Origin: Cloeon dipterum | Taxonomy: Eukaryota > Arthropoda > Insecta > Ephemeroptera > Baetidae | Reading direction: 5' to 3' | Length of the DNA: 64,000 bases | Assembly: GCF_949628265.1 (NCBI RefSeq) | Contig: NC_088786.1 | Span: forward strand, 3,720,001 to 3,784,000 | In this document: piece after piece, positions 25,732 to 36,100 of the stretch | Numbering within the stretch: position 1 is the first letter of the stretch | Layout: each line of letters opens with the position of its first letter | Made by a program: the position numbers and the translations under genes | Notes under the pieces: model-generated | Databases searched by the model: none | What the model was told of the DNA's origin: nothing | What the model saw: the letters and a program-made list of their open reading frames with translations, nothing else

Positions 25732-26095
25732 TAAATTTGTCAAGATTATTTTCTATTTCTTTGTTCAGCCTCTTGTTAACGATCTCAAGAAGCATGTTGT
25801 CATTTTGTGGCAAGTTGTAGCTCAAGTAAACAGGCTTTCCCAGTTTCTTGCAGAGTCTTTTGGTGAGCACTGACGAAGGTGTCAGCAGGTTTCCCATCAG
25901 CCTCACAGATGTGATTTCTTCTGGGGGCACCACCATGGCCAAATTGAGGTCACTCAGGCACTTGTTGTCACTATTGCCGATCCACACAAACAAACTGTTC
26001 TTCAGTTTCAACACTTGAAATGATACAGGCATCGACGAAAGTTCGTCACTAAACGAGTGCATGCTCAGCGCCGCCTCTTGAGAATCGCTGGCCAT
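25727..26095 (-). CDS. PSMG4: Proteasome assembly chaperone 4
   Basis: Small chaperone that pairs with PSMG3 to help order alpha subunits during assembly of the 20S proteasome, in cytosol and nucleus. A single coding exon gives 122 residues, against 123 in human. Matching family blocks are the MHSFSDEL start region, the LKLKNSLFVWIG strand at about residue 32-43, NLAMVVPP, TKRLCKKLGKPVYLSYNLP, and the ending IENNLDKFK. The first ATG (26093-26095) lies 18 bases inside an acceptor (TTTTTGCAG, exon from 26113), so a noncoding 5' exon lies further right. The stop TAA is embedded in an AATAAA (25726-25731), the only canonical poly(A) signal nearby. The gene is convergent with EHD. Confidence 0.93.
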   Translation of the reverse strand: MASDSQEAALSMHSFSDELSSMPVSFQVLKLKNSLFVWIGNSDNKCLSDLNLAMVVPPEEITSVRLMGNLLTPSSVLTKRLCKKLGKPVYLSYNLPQNDNMLLEIVNKRLNKEIENNLDKFK

Positions 26096-26113
26096 TTCAG
26101 TTTGACGTGACTC

Positions 26114-27895
26114 CTGCAAAAATTATTTATATTAAAAATTATAAACCCAAAGAGTAACATGAAGCCTTAAAAATGTAACAACTCACTTAAAGAGGAATGA
26201 TACTGGAAAAGCCTGGAAAATGCTTGTTGCCAATGCATAAACTCATCCCTTAGGATTCAGTTAAAGCCTAAATTGACCTAAGGAGCGCTGTAATTTTTTG
26301 AGAAAATTGGCTGGAAAGTTACCGTGCTTCTCAAATGGTAATGGCTGTCTCCTTAATTGAAATCCGATTTTATTTCAAAACCAAGAGTTTCCCCAATAAG
26401 TGGCATACACAATTGGACAGATCTCGACGAGAGGAATCGGAATATGCCAAGAAAATATGTTCAAGCACTGTAAATTTTGGAGAAAATTGGCAAAATTTGA
26501 ATTTTTACTGTAGGAAGGTATTTTTTTATTATTGCAAATTGTTGAACAAATTGTTTATCGGTCAATTGTTTAAGGCATCCAACAATTTATATAATTTTCA
26601 ATTGTTGCCCAGTATGTATGTATCATTCCACTTTAAGTATTGCTTCAGTTTTCTTACGTGAGACTGCACGTCTAATAATTGTAAGAAGCACAAATGAACC
26701 TGCCAGAAGATTCTGTTAGATCTCTAATAATATGATTTTTGAAAGATGAACGATCTTGAAGGAAAGCAAGAAATCATTACATTAATAATAAATTATTATC
26801 TAGTTTGGCTTGCCCGCAAGCAGTATTATGTATGTATTTTTTTAATGTATGTATAGTATAAATATAAATATGTGTATGTATGTATATTTACTTTATATTT
26901 TAGTTTGTTTGCCACTGCCACTGCCACGCCTACGTTAGTTGCCATGGTTACGCCCCCATTAAGGTGGAGTCAGGTGAAGACTGTCACTGTTTCAAGCGAA
27001 GTCACACACACATGACTAATTAACAGTGTTTTTGTCCTAAATCACTCATTTTTGGTACGTTAAATGCACTAAATAGCTAAAAAATTATTTCCTGTTCACA
27101 ATTTGCCCAAAATCGCACTGCATCGAACCTTTTAATGACCTCTAAATCGATTATCATTTTGCAGAGGACACCGACACAGCGAAGGAATCAAGCCTCTCTG
27201 CCGCAATTTGTTGGTGCATAGCATATCAGTCGGCGAAGTCTGTACGTATATTATTCTTTATTCTACTGCATAAGTATTGTAATTCATTTGCAAAAAGCAG
27301 TCTAATCTTTACTATCTACCAGTCACCAATCCCTAAACTCAATCAAATAATACATATCGCATAAATTCGAAATCAGAAATGGTGCATTCAAACTTAAAAC
27401 TACCTACGTATATTTTAAATGGTTTTTTCATAAAGATTTAAAAAATCCATCCATTAAAGTGCTTGCCATTTTGATTTAGAAAAATCACAACTCTGATTCA
27501 CACACACGCACACATGATTAGGGCGCCCGACCCATGTAAGGACGGTCCTAACTCCATGTTAATCTTATGCCGGAAAACGAGAGGTGTGAGTGTACGATTT
27601 TGTGATGTTTGCATAATCAACGTGTCTCAAATTTATGTATTTTCTTGACATGGCTGGGCATAGGAATAATATTATGTAACTCGGTTTTTTGCGGCTTGTC
27701 TCTGCCGGGTTTTTGCAAACAAAAATTTCGCAGATATTGATTTTTGCCTTTTTGACTCTCTTGCCTTCTTAAATTGGGCTAAACACTATTAATTTTTTTT
27801 CTAATTTTAATTTATGTACGAAGGTAATTATTTTAAAATTCTAAACGCTGTAATTTATTATTTATTTGCCTAACGCCTAAGGTAAACAATTTCAG
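26114..27895. other. Upstream region of divergent PSMG4 and PGLS
   Basis: Shared 5' region of two divergent genes, both of which have acceptor sites just before their first ATG and so must have noncoding first exons here. A candidate PGLS first exon ends at a GTACGT donor near 27242. The interval also holds repeat A copy 5 and an ATGT-rich microsatellite at about 26812-26890. No coding exon is supported; the plus open frame 26335-26661 is inside and beside the repeat. Confidence 0.4.
26345..26455 (-). repeat. Dispersed repeat A, copy 5 (reversed)
   Basis: Read on the minus strand it gives a GATTCCTCTCGTCGAGATCTG block, CCAATTGTGTATGCCAC, TTGGGGAAACTC, GAAATAAAATCGGATTT and GGAGACAGCCAT, in the same order and spacing as copy 2 at 4550-4680. 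Weaker similarity may run further on both sides. Confidence 0.6.
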
Positions 27896-27966
27896 ATCTT
27901 CTTGGGAAATCAAGAAATTCGGTATCTGTGATATCTTGTGCTCTTTGACTGGCAACTGGAAGTAAA

Positions 27967-29411
27967 ATGAGCAGCGAAGCCCCAACTATTGTTGTAGTGA
28001 AGGATGAAGGAGAATTGGTTGCTAAACTAGCATCAGTAATTGAAGAAGCAGCAAACAAATCTATTGAACAGGAAGAGATTTTCAAAATTGGACTCTCTGG
28101 TAGATTAATTAAGACAAAATTAAAAACATAAAGTTAATACCAACTTACAGGTGGATCATTGATCAAATTCCTGGAGAAGGGGTTACCAGACATCAAAACT
28201 GATTGGTCCAAATGGCGATTCTTCTTCTGTGATGAGCGGATTGTCCCAGAGGAGAGTTCCGACTCAACGTATGGTGCCTACAAAACCGCTTTGATTGGCA
28301 AAGTGCCCATTACAGAGGACCAATTCATTTCTGTCAACACTGACCTCACAGGTATTTGGGAGATAGAATTGAAAATCAATCTGAGCTAATGACTATTTCC
28401 CTTACTCAGCGGAGGCTGCAGCCAAAGACTACATCCAAAAGCTGGCCGTCTTCTTCTCGCCGGACTGCTTGCCCAAGTTCCACATGCTCCTGCTGGGTGT
28501 GGGTCCTGATGGCCACACCTGCTCTCTTTTTCCCAATCACAACCTTTTGGAGGAAACGACAGTCTGGGTAGCTCCGATCACCAACTCACCAAAGCCACCG
28601 CCTGCTCGCATTACTCTCACTTTTCCGGTGCTCAACAATGCCGAGTGTTGCGTGTTTGCAATGGCTGGAGCAGGAAAGGCTGACATGGTCAAGGTAAGAT
28701 GCTTCATTATTCAAGGTCTCAGCCAGCCAGGATTGCAAAAATCCCGCATTATTAAAAAGCTCATTACTTCGACTTTAAAAATTGTGAAAGAGAAATTTTT
28801 TTGAAATTGAGGCAATTGAAAAGAAAAAATCGGCACTGTAGACGAAATTTTTCCACTCTGACCGCAAATTTTAGATTTTCAAAGGGGAAATATGGAACAA
28901 ATTAATTTCTTGCATATCTTGCGCAAGAAATTGGTAAAAAATTAGTGGTAAAACCCGTTGAAAACCGCAATGTAGAGAAAAAACCGGGCGGTAAGCAAAT
29001 TTTATGAAACCCTGCAGCCAGCCACGCTGGGCCAGCCGGCAAATTTTGGGTCACGAGGGCAGCCAAGGGTCAAAAATTAAAAAGTGCGGAAGAAAAATAT
29101 GTCCTCTGGCCATTTGGGCCGTTAAACACGATCAAACTTCACGTTGAAAATATTGTCAGCCACCGGTGAAAATGGCCAGCCGCCGCCAGGCAAAAAATTC
29201 AGCTAAGCCGGCCCCGCCAGCCGCCGCTTAAATTTCGCGGCTGAGACCTCTATTCATTATCATTCAATTGGCTATTATTTTTCTTGAACCATTGCTTCAT
29301 TCGCAGAGAATACTGGTGGACAAAGAGAACTTGCCAGCAGGCAGAGTGCAACCCGAGGGAACTTGCCTCTGGATTTTGGATGAGGCTGCTGGAGCGTATT
29401 TGAAGAAGTAA
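27967..29411 (+). CDS. Pgls: 6-phosphogluconolactonase
   Basis: Hydrolyses 6-phosphogluconolactone to 6-phosphogluconate, the second step of the oxidative pentose phosphate pathway, in the cytosol. Exons: 27967-28099, 28151-28351, 28410-28693, 29307-29411; 723 bases, 240 residues, close to the usual 240-260. Family motifs are the FKIGLSGGSL phosphate-binding strand-loop (residues ~39-48), FFFCDERIVP with the conserved DER, and the LLLGVGPDGHTCSLFP active-site block. The end WILDEAAGAYL fits the C-terminal helix of the family. The ATG lies 71 bases inside an exon that opens after TTTCAG at 27895, so the first exon is noncoding. Intron 3 carries nested transposons (28715-29248). An AATAAA at 29837-29842 marks the probable end. 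Confidence 0.95.
28715..29248 (+). mobile_element. MITE-like element C, copy 1 (interrupted)
   Basis: The element has perfect 10-base terminal inverted repeats, GGTCTCAGCC at 28715-28724 and GGCTGAGACC at 29239-29248. It is rich in GCCAGCCG-type motifs and has no coding capacity. Without the nested element B and one copy of its target duplication it is about 239 bases long. A second copy lies in reverse at 43987-44246. No clear target duplication for C itself was seen. It sits wholly inside PGLS intron 3. Confidence 0.75.
28728..29014 (+). mobile_element. hAT-like MITE B, copy 1, nested in element C
   Basis: A 287-base noncoding element begins CAGGATTGCAAAAATCCCGC and ends AAACCCTG, so the ends are imperfect inverted repeats of the CAGGG type. 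It is flanked by an exact 8-base duplication CAGCCAGC (28720-28727 and 29015-29022). The reversed copy of C at 43987-44246 has that octamer once at the same place, which supports a real target-site duplication. Eight-base duplications and CAGGG-like ends are typical of hAT transposons. A diverged copy is at 42307-42671. Confidence 0.75.
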
Positions 29412-29836
29412 GGCGCGTCGGCCGCAAGAGGCCTAACTGAGGCAGGTGATATGCAAGGATCTTAACTTGTTAAATATCCTCATATTTTTGAAGTCCGATT
29501 TGCTTAATGAATACTGTGCAGTCCACTCCGTAGCCGATTTTGGCAATAATCACTCGATATCCTTGTGTACTTTGGCCCATTCTTTTAGCTAAACGTAAGA
29601 AAAGAAAGAGCAGATTACATCGGTGTGGGAGTTGGAGTTTTTGCTATTATTATTTAAGTAATGGCGGCCCAGATATCAACTGAGTTTTGCCTATAGAGGC
29701 TGTCCTTTCTGTACTTTGATGTTTACTCAAGACGACTTTCACACCAAATATATGGATTTTTTTAAACTTTTGCGCAAGACATTATATTAACGTTCATTAT
29801 TTTTGCGTGAATTTTTGTTACTACTTTATTTTTTTG

Positions 29837-29842
29837 AATAAA
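29837..29842 (+). promoter_or_regulatory. Poly(A) signal AATAAA for PGLS
   Basis: Canonical hexamer 426 bases after the PGLS stop, in an AT-rich 3' UTR without other features. The opposing IRSp53 signal lies under 100 bases away. Confidence 0.6.
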
Positions 29843-29933
29843 CCATCGTAATGAAGTATTGTCTTTGAAATTTTTTAATCAAACACTACCTGTTTTTGTT
29901 TTATTAATAATTATGACATAATATTTATTAATT

Positions 29934-29939
29934 GATAGT
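29934..29939 (-). promoter_or_regulatory. Poly(A) signal AATAAA for IRSp53
   Basis: A minus-strand AATAAA about 207 bases after the IRSp53 stop at 30146. A second one is at 29900-29905. Either places the 3' end of IRSp53 close to that of PGLS. Confidence 0.5.
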
Positions 29940-30145
29940 CTTAATAAGAACAAGTTAGTAATATATAATTTACACAAGAGTAATGGCATCTGACCATATA
30001 GAAAATTTCCTGTAGAAACATCAATCTTTTGTTAATCATGGCTAAAATGACATGAATGATGTCTTTACAACTAGTGCATTTATCAAACCTCATAACACAT
30101 GGATTCGTGGGTTACTCAAAGTCACATCACTCGTTAAAAAAGGAA

Positions 30146-33100
30146 TCAATTAATAATCCTCTTAGGGAGAGGTGGGAATTCTCTCCTCGGCGGGGGCAGG
30201 GGAGGCAGCGGAGGTGGTTCTTTGGGCCTCTGAAGACTTTTACAGTTGAATGAATTTTTCGCAGAGAGATCATGGTTGGACGAACTCTGCCAAGAATTCT
30301 TCTTTCCGCCAGTCAGAAAGCCGCTCTTTGGCTTAAACTTGAGGCCCCACAGGGTTTTGGACCTCTTCACCGGGGCATTGGTCGGCTTGTACTGCGGGAT
30401 CTTAGACAAGGAAGCGTAATAGTCGATTGTGTCAGGGTCGTTGTTGTTCTTTTCCACGTCATCCCACAATTCCAGAGCCGACTTGTACAGTAGCCAGTTG
30501 CGCTTGTCACACTCGGCAAACGTCTTCACCGCGCTGGGGGTTGTGAAGTTTTCCGTGACCAACCTGAAAGTGAATCGAATTCAGGTTTTAAATTAAAACT
30601 AAAAGAAAAAGGAAAAACACTTTGGATGTATTTAATTCTACGGATTTTACAATGGCCACTCCCCCAAGCGAACAACAGGCTTGGAAGGCTAATAAATTGA
30701 AAAATTGTAAAATAAAATTAATTTCACGCTCTTGTGCGATACAGCAACAACTGTTTCAGCCCCAGTAAACTGTTGATGAGGTCTGCGGGGCCAAAACAGC
30801 TGCTCTATGAGTGTGATATTAATTTTATTTTACAATTTTTCGGCTTGTTAGCCTTCCATAAAATCAGTAGAATGAAATTAATGTTGAATAAAATAGGTTT
30901 TAAATTAAAATTCTATAATAAATCTACGTGTTCTGCTATTAGAAGAAGACAGACAAGCCAACAACAATTTTTAAATTGGTAACAAATGAATCTGTCTTAC
31001 TGTGGAGGGTTGCTGTCCTCATAGTCAACTTCAGGTAGCACTGGTGGCTCCATAATGAACCCACTGTCACTGCTGCTGTACATGCTGCTCGAGTTGCCGA
31101 TTGATGGGTTCTTCTCATCGGAGGACCAAGTGTTAGTCATAATTTGTAGTGGTTCTTTTTTGGTTTTGTTTGGTCGCGGGGCTGTGTTGGTTGGGACAGG
31201 TGGGAGGTTCAAATTTTCATCAGAGGCGTCAAAAGAAACTGCTGCTGCCTGAAGGAGAGTCTGTGAATGTTGATAGATTTGATTATGCTTTTGTTAATTG
31301 TGATAGTGCTGCGCAAAGCTGACCATTATTTACGTACTCAGGGAATCTGTTACTTATTTTTAGTACTATAAGGTTTTTTAATTCCACTACATCCATTTAA
31401 CTACTTCTAGCAAAATACCTTTTTAACGCTTGGAGCATACTTAAGGTTGGGCAACGATAAAGCACCATTTACAGCTTCCAAATTACCCGCAGAGCGGAAA
31501 CTGAAATCAGAGTTTCCGGAATTCCCGGAGTTTGGTGTGTCCGACTTTTGCAGGTTGATGTGTCTCTGCGTTGGTGAGCTGCAAATATTTATTTTAAAGC
31601 ACTGAATAAACACAAACGTGTCTCGTAAATTGTACCTGTCGTATCTGTCATCTGGATCGCTCTGCGAAACCATCATCTCGGTGTAGGCCAGCGGGAACCA
31701 GCCGCTCCTCTGCGTCCGCATGTTTTCGCCAAACTGCCAACCTTTGTTCCTCTCGCCTGAATCGCCAAGGGTAAAAATCACGCACGAATTAAAAAAATCG
31801 AAAACGCGTTACCCATCAGGGCTATGACGTCGCCCTCAAGAAAGCTGAGCTGGTTTTCTCCGCTTGAGATGTACGCGTAGAGGGCGCGGGCCAGTCTGCA
31901 GAATTTCTCGTTCTTGTTTCGCGAGCCGCCGTCGTCGCCCGCGGCCATCGACTTTGAGCGGTGGCCTTTCTTATACTGCTCCAACTCTGAAACAATCAGC
32001 GATGCCAGAGCGCGATTAGCTCGTGAAGCACGAAAAGCGAAAGTAGAGTCGGCTTGCCTTGCACTATGGATGAGTGATTCGTAGCCAGGTTGAAGTCGGA
32101 CTTTGTACGCGGCAGCTGCTTGCTGTTGGACATGGAATAGCCGGAGTCGCCCCCAGAGCCTCCCTTCTCGAAGCATTGCGCGTCCAGGCTCTTGGCCTTA
32201 TGCAGCTGCGACACTACTGAGCAACTGTCGTCCAATTCCTCCGTGGAAACAGACGTCCGTGGTTGCGAATAAATCTCTTTATCCGGCCAGTAAGTCAGTT
32301 GCTAATTTGAAAAATGCATCAGTTGTGAAGGATTTTTTGATTTAAAATAAAAATATCATTATTTTCCTTTGGAATTGTGTGAGCGGGAATTGAAGTTTAA
32401 TTTTATTTTGCAAAAAATTTAAAACAATTGAAGCAGTTGCCAAAGGTTCACTTTATTTCATAAAATAATTAGGGGTCGATGCGTACCTGTAGTTTGTTCT
32501 CAAAAGCCAGTTCGACGGTGTCGGGCAGAATCTCCCTGTTCCGGGCCACGTCGCGCCAATCGTCCATATGACGTTGCATTGCCGCACTTCCGAGAGAGTG
32601 GTAGGACAAGATGTGTTTCGCCAGGATGCACTGTCGCTCCAAAACAAATCCGTAACGCCGCCGTTCCTGAGTAATTGCCTACAAAGCGAGATTGATGAAT
32701 GCAGACGTGAATTATGGGAAAATGTAAGGCTTCGTTATTTTTGGCGCTTCCTGGTATTTCTGCTTGAATACTTTTGATTTATTTTTCCCATAACAATGAG
32801 CTATGAGTTGCGATTTAATTAAAGGATCTGAATTTAAAGAAACTGTTATGTATTATTGCGGACATAAGAAATCGAAAAAAATATACGCGAAATGTAATTT
32901 TGATTATGGCATGTGTGCTTGTTGAGAATTAATTAGAGAAAAAAATTGTCAAAGTCATCATCAACATAATATGATAATTACATTTTTTAGTCCCTTTTCG
33001 CAAATTCCGTCCAACTTGGTTTTCTCCTCCTCCAAGGCCTGCATGTCCTGTATCATTTTAGTTTAATCGATTATGGACGTTAACTGGAAAAAAACTTACG

Positions 33101-36100
33101 CGAAGCTCTTTCGAGATGGCCGTGCCCTTGCTTTTGTTCTTCTTGCGATGCTTTTTCATCGTGGTGGCTGCCTTTGAGTACGTTTCATGCCTGTTCCTGT
33201 GTTGGTTCACGAATTTCTTTTGCTCCGACTGAATTGTTTTATTAGTATTAAATATATAAATCCCTTTCAAAAGAGTGACCTGCACAATTTTAATGTCCTT
33301 CTCCAGGTTGTTCTCCAGCGGCACGATCAGGTCGACGTAAAAGGCCTTCAGCTGCAGCAAAAGTCAGCATAAACCAATTAAAACGACGCCACTCCCACGA
33401 ATGTTTCAATAATTATTTCGAAACGCAGCCGGTTCACTTTTTTCCCACAGTATGAATATAAAGATTAATGATCGAGCGTGGAATGCGATCACACACTTAT
33501 GACAATTTATTTACATTTCCGTAAGCGCGCGGCCAAATCCCATTACGGCAGCGACCGTCACACGCGACTGCTTCTGGAGCAGAGCGCGCGCGTCTCGCGT
33601 AAAACACCTGATTCATTTACAGTTATTACTTTTATATTATATTTTATTCCCATTCAAAATCAGTAGGATGCCAACGATCGCATCCATCGCACATTTGCGC
33701 CGGCCAAAAAACTTACGACATTCATCTGCTGAGCGTGGATTTCCTGGTACACCTCCGCGATCTGCATCAAGGATGTTCCTGCGTACAAATTGGAGAGAGG
33801 TATCATGTTATTATCGCACACAGCGCGGAATGGAATAAATAAACAATTGAGTTGCGTATGCTTGTGGGAATGTTTGGTGCGTGGACGGCTCGTTTAATGT
33901 TGCTCAAAAGTGAAATGACTGCCGACGCCCATATTAAATTTGAATAATCCAAACATCGCGGACACCAGCGAGGGTGTGAAAAGATGGTGAAACGTCAAAC
34001 TGGATCATAAAATTATTGTAAAAAATAGCTTGATCTCCGCATTGTAACAAAATCATCGCGATTTGAGCTTTCAAAATGATGCAGATCCTAAGAATGTGTG
34101 ATGGTTCTTCATGCAAAGAACAATTAATTTGTTGATGGCAGAGAAAGTAACTATCGAGACGAAAAACTCGCAAAACGAGTGGCTTGCGTAGTGAACCAAT
34201 AATTTTGCACATCCCGCATGCGACTGGCTGTATAGTGAAACTTGATCTTGAAAACGTGCAGCACATATTGAGGTGCGGCCAGCCGTTGTATGGATTTCAG
34301 CATTCTTCCAAACTTATAATTTTTATTTGAGCCTCTTTTCCAGGGGGTCGACACCATGCAAAAAAGGGAGGCAAGATTACACACACGAAAGAATAAAGAG
34401 CAAATTGGATGAGTGACCCAATTGCATTGGTGGGGCTTCCAAATTTCTACAGCTGCCCCAAGTGAAAACACACTTGCACGGGAAACGTGTGCACTCCGCT
34501 GACACTATAAGAAGCAGCTAAGAGGCTACCATTTCTGCAAATAGCTCTCTTTCGGTGGTAGTTTGCGGTGGAAACGCGTCATTTCTGCTCGCCCGGTGCT
34601 ATAAATATGAGAGCGCCCGCAAAAAGTGCGCGCCGAGAAGGTCAAAGGCGCGTGCTCGGTTGTGGGAGTTGAGGAGGAAAAGCGGATATACACCGGTGTG
34701 ATTTATTTTGGCAAAGAGAAACTCGCATAACAATGTATATTTTCATTCCACTCACCAACGTCTGAGGAGCCGTGCCATGCGCTTTGTTGAGCCTGTTGAG
34801 CTAATTTGGCAATTGCGTCAATGTACAGTCGTGCTGCAGCGGCGGAACCTGTTTTGGCAACACACGGGAATTCATTAGCTGGAGTGATTGGAAGCAGCGC
34901 GAGGGCTCATTTTCCGCGTTGATCGTTCAAGGCCCCGACCGGGCATAAATATTTGTCGAGGGGTACACACCTTAAAGAGCACTTTGTTCCTTGGCCGTGA
35001 GATAATGCTGGCCGGTTTGTGCGGCTTGCGGAGCTTAAAATTTCACGCCACATTTATCTTTTATTTTTATTTCACACGAAATTTACGTAGGATAAATATT
35101 GCAGGATGAGCGGCAGAAGCGAAAATTTAATAGAAAAAACTGGATCACTATCTTTAATAGTTGATTATTATTTTTTAACCTCTGCTCAGCACATCCCGTG
35201 GGAAAATCATCTGACCGAGTCCCTGAGTGGATAGTGACTGTAGAGGAGCTTTTGGACCAAATCTTTTTGCCTTCCCGGACCAAGGTCTTTTATTGAAAAG
35301 CCAGAAAGTCGCTGGAAAGGTGTGAAAACCAGCAAGTGTCGCGAATTCTCCCAGCCCATTAAGCTATTTGAGCATTTCGAGTCACTGAACCAACAATTTT
35401 TTGCTATCTTTGACATTGGGCAGCCCGAAATGCCGAAATATCTCTCATTTTTATTTTTAAAATTTGACCAAATTTGCGCTTCGTTTATCTTTAAGACGAA
35501 TTGAATCAAACGAGCCATTTTACTTTTACTGCCTGATTCGGGGATAAGCGCAACCGGGAAGACACGTATGCTGCGGGGGTGGCCGGCCAACGAATTTTAC
35601 CAACGTGAGAAAATACGCGGAAGGCGAGTTGCGATTACATTGTGCATCGGCATTGAGCGTAGATGCCTGATCTAAAACGAATCACAGCGTACCAAATGGG
35701 AAGGTCAAGAAAAACACGCGCGCTCTAATGTCAACTTTACGGATTAACAACTTGAACTTAGGCAACAGGTTCATGGAGTTTCCGCTGTCGTCTCTAATAT
35801 TCCGAGGGTCAAAACAGTAAAAAGGCAAGAAGCTCTCTCGCGAGTGAATATTTACAAATGTGTTTTTTAATTGCGTTTTATGTTTTCCTTAGAGCCGCGC
35901 GAGTAGTATCTGAAGGACACGCGTCACATTTTTGACGCCTTGTAGGTGAGAGTATGCAAATGTAAATATATATATTTCTTGAAAGTGACTAATAGAAGCA
36001 AAATTAGTTGTCTCCCTTCGAAAACAGTTTTATGGCGACTTTTCAGTATCTATTGTTGTAAAAGAGTGACCTAGATCCAAAGTCGTAAAGTGAAATGTGG

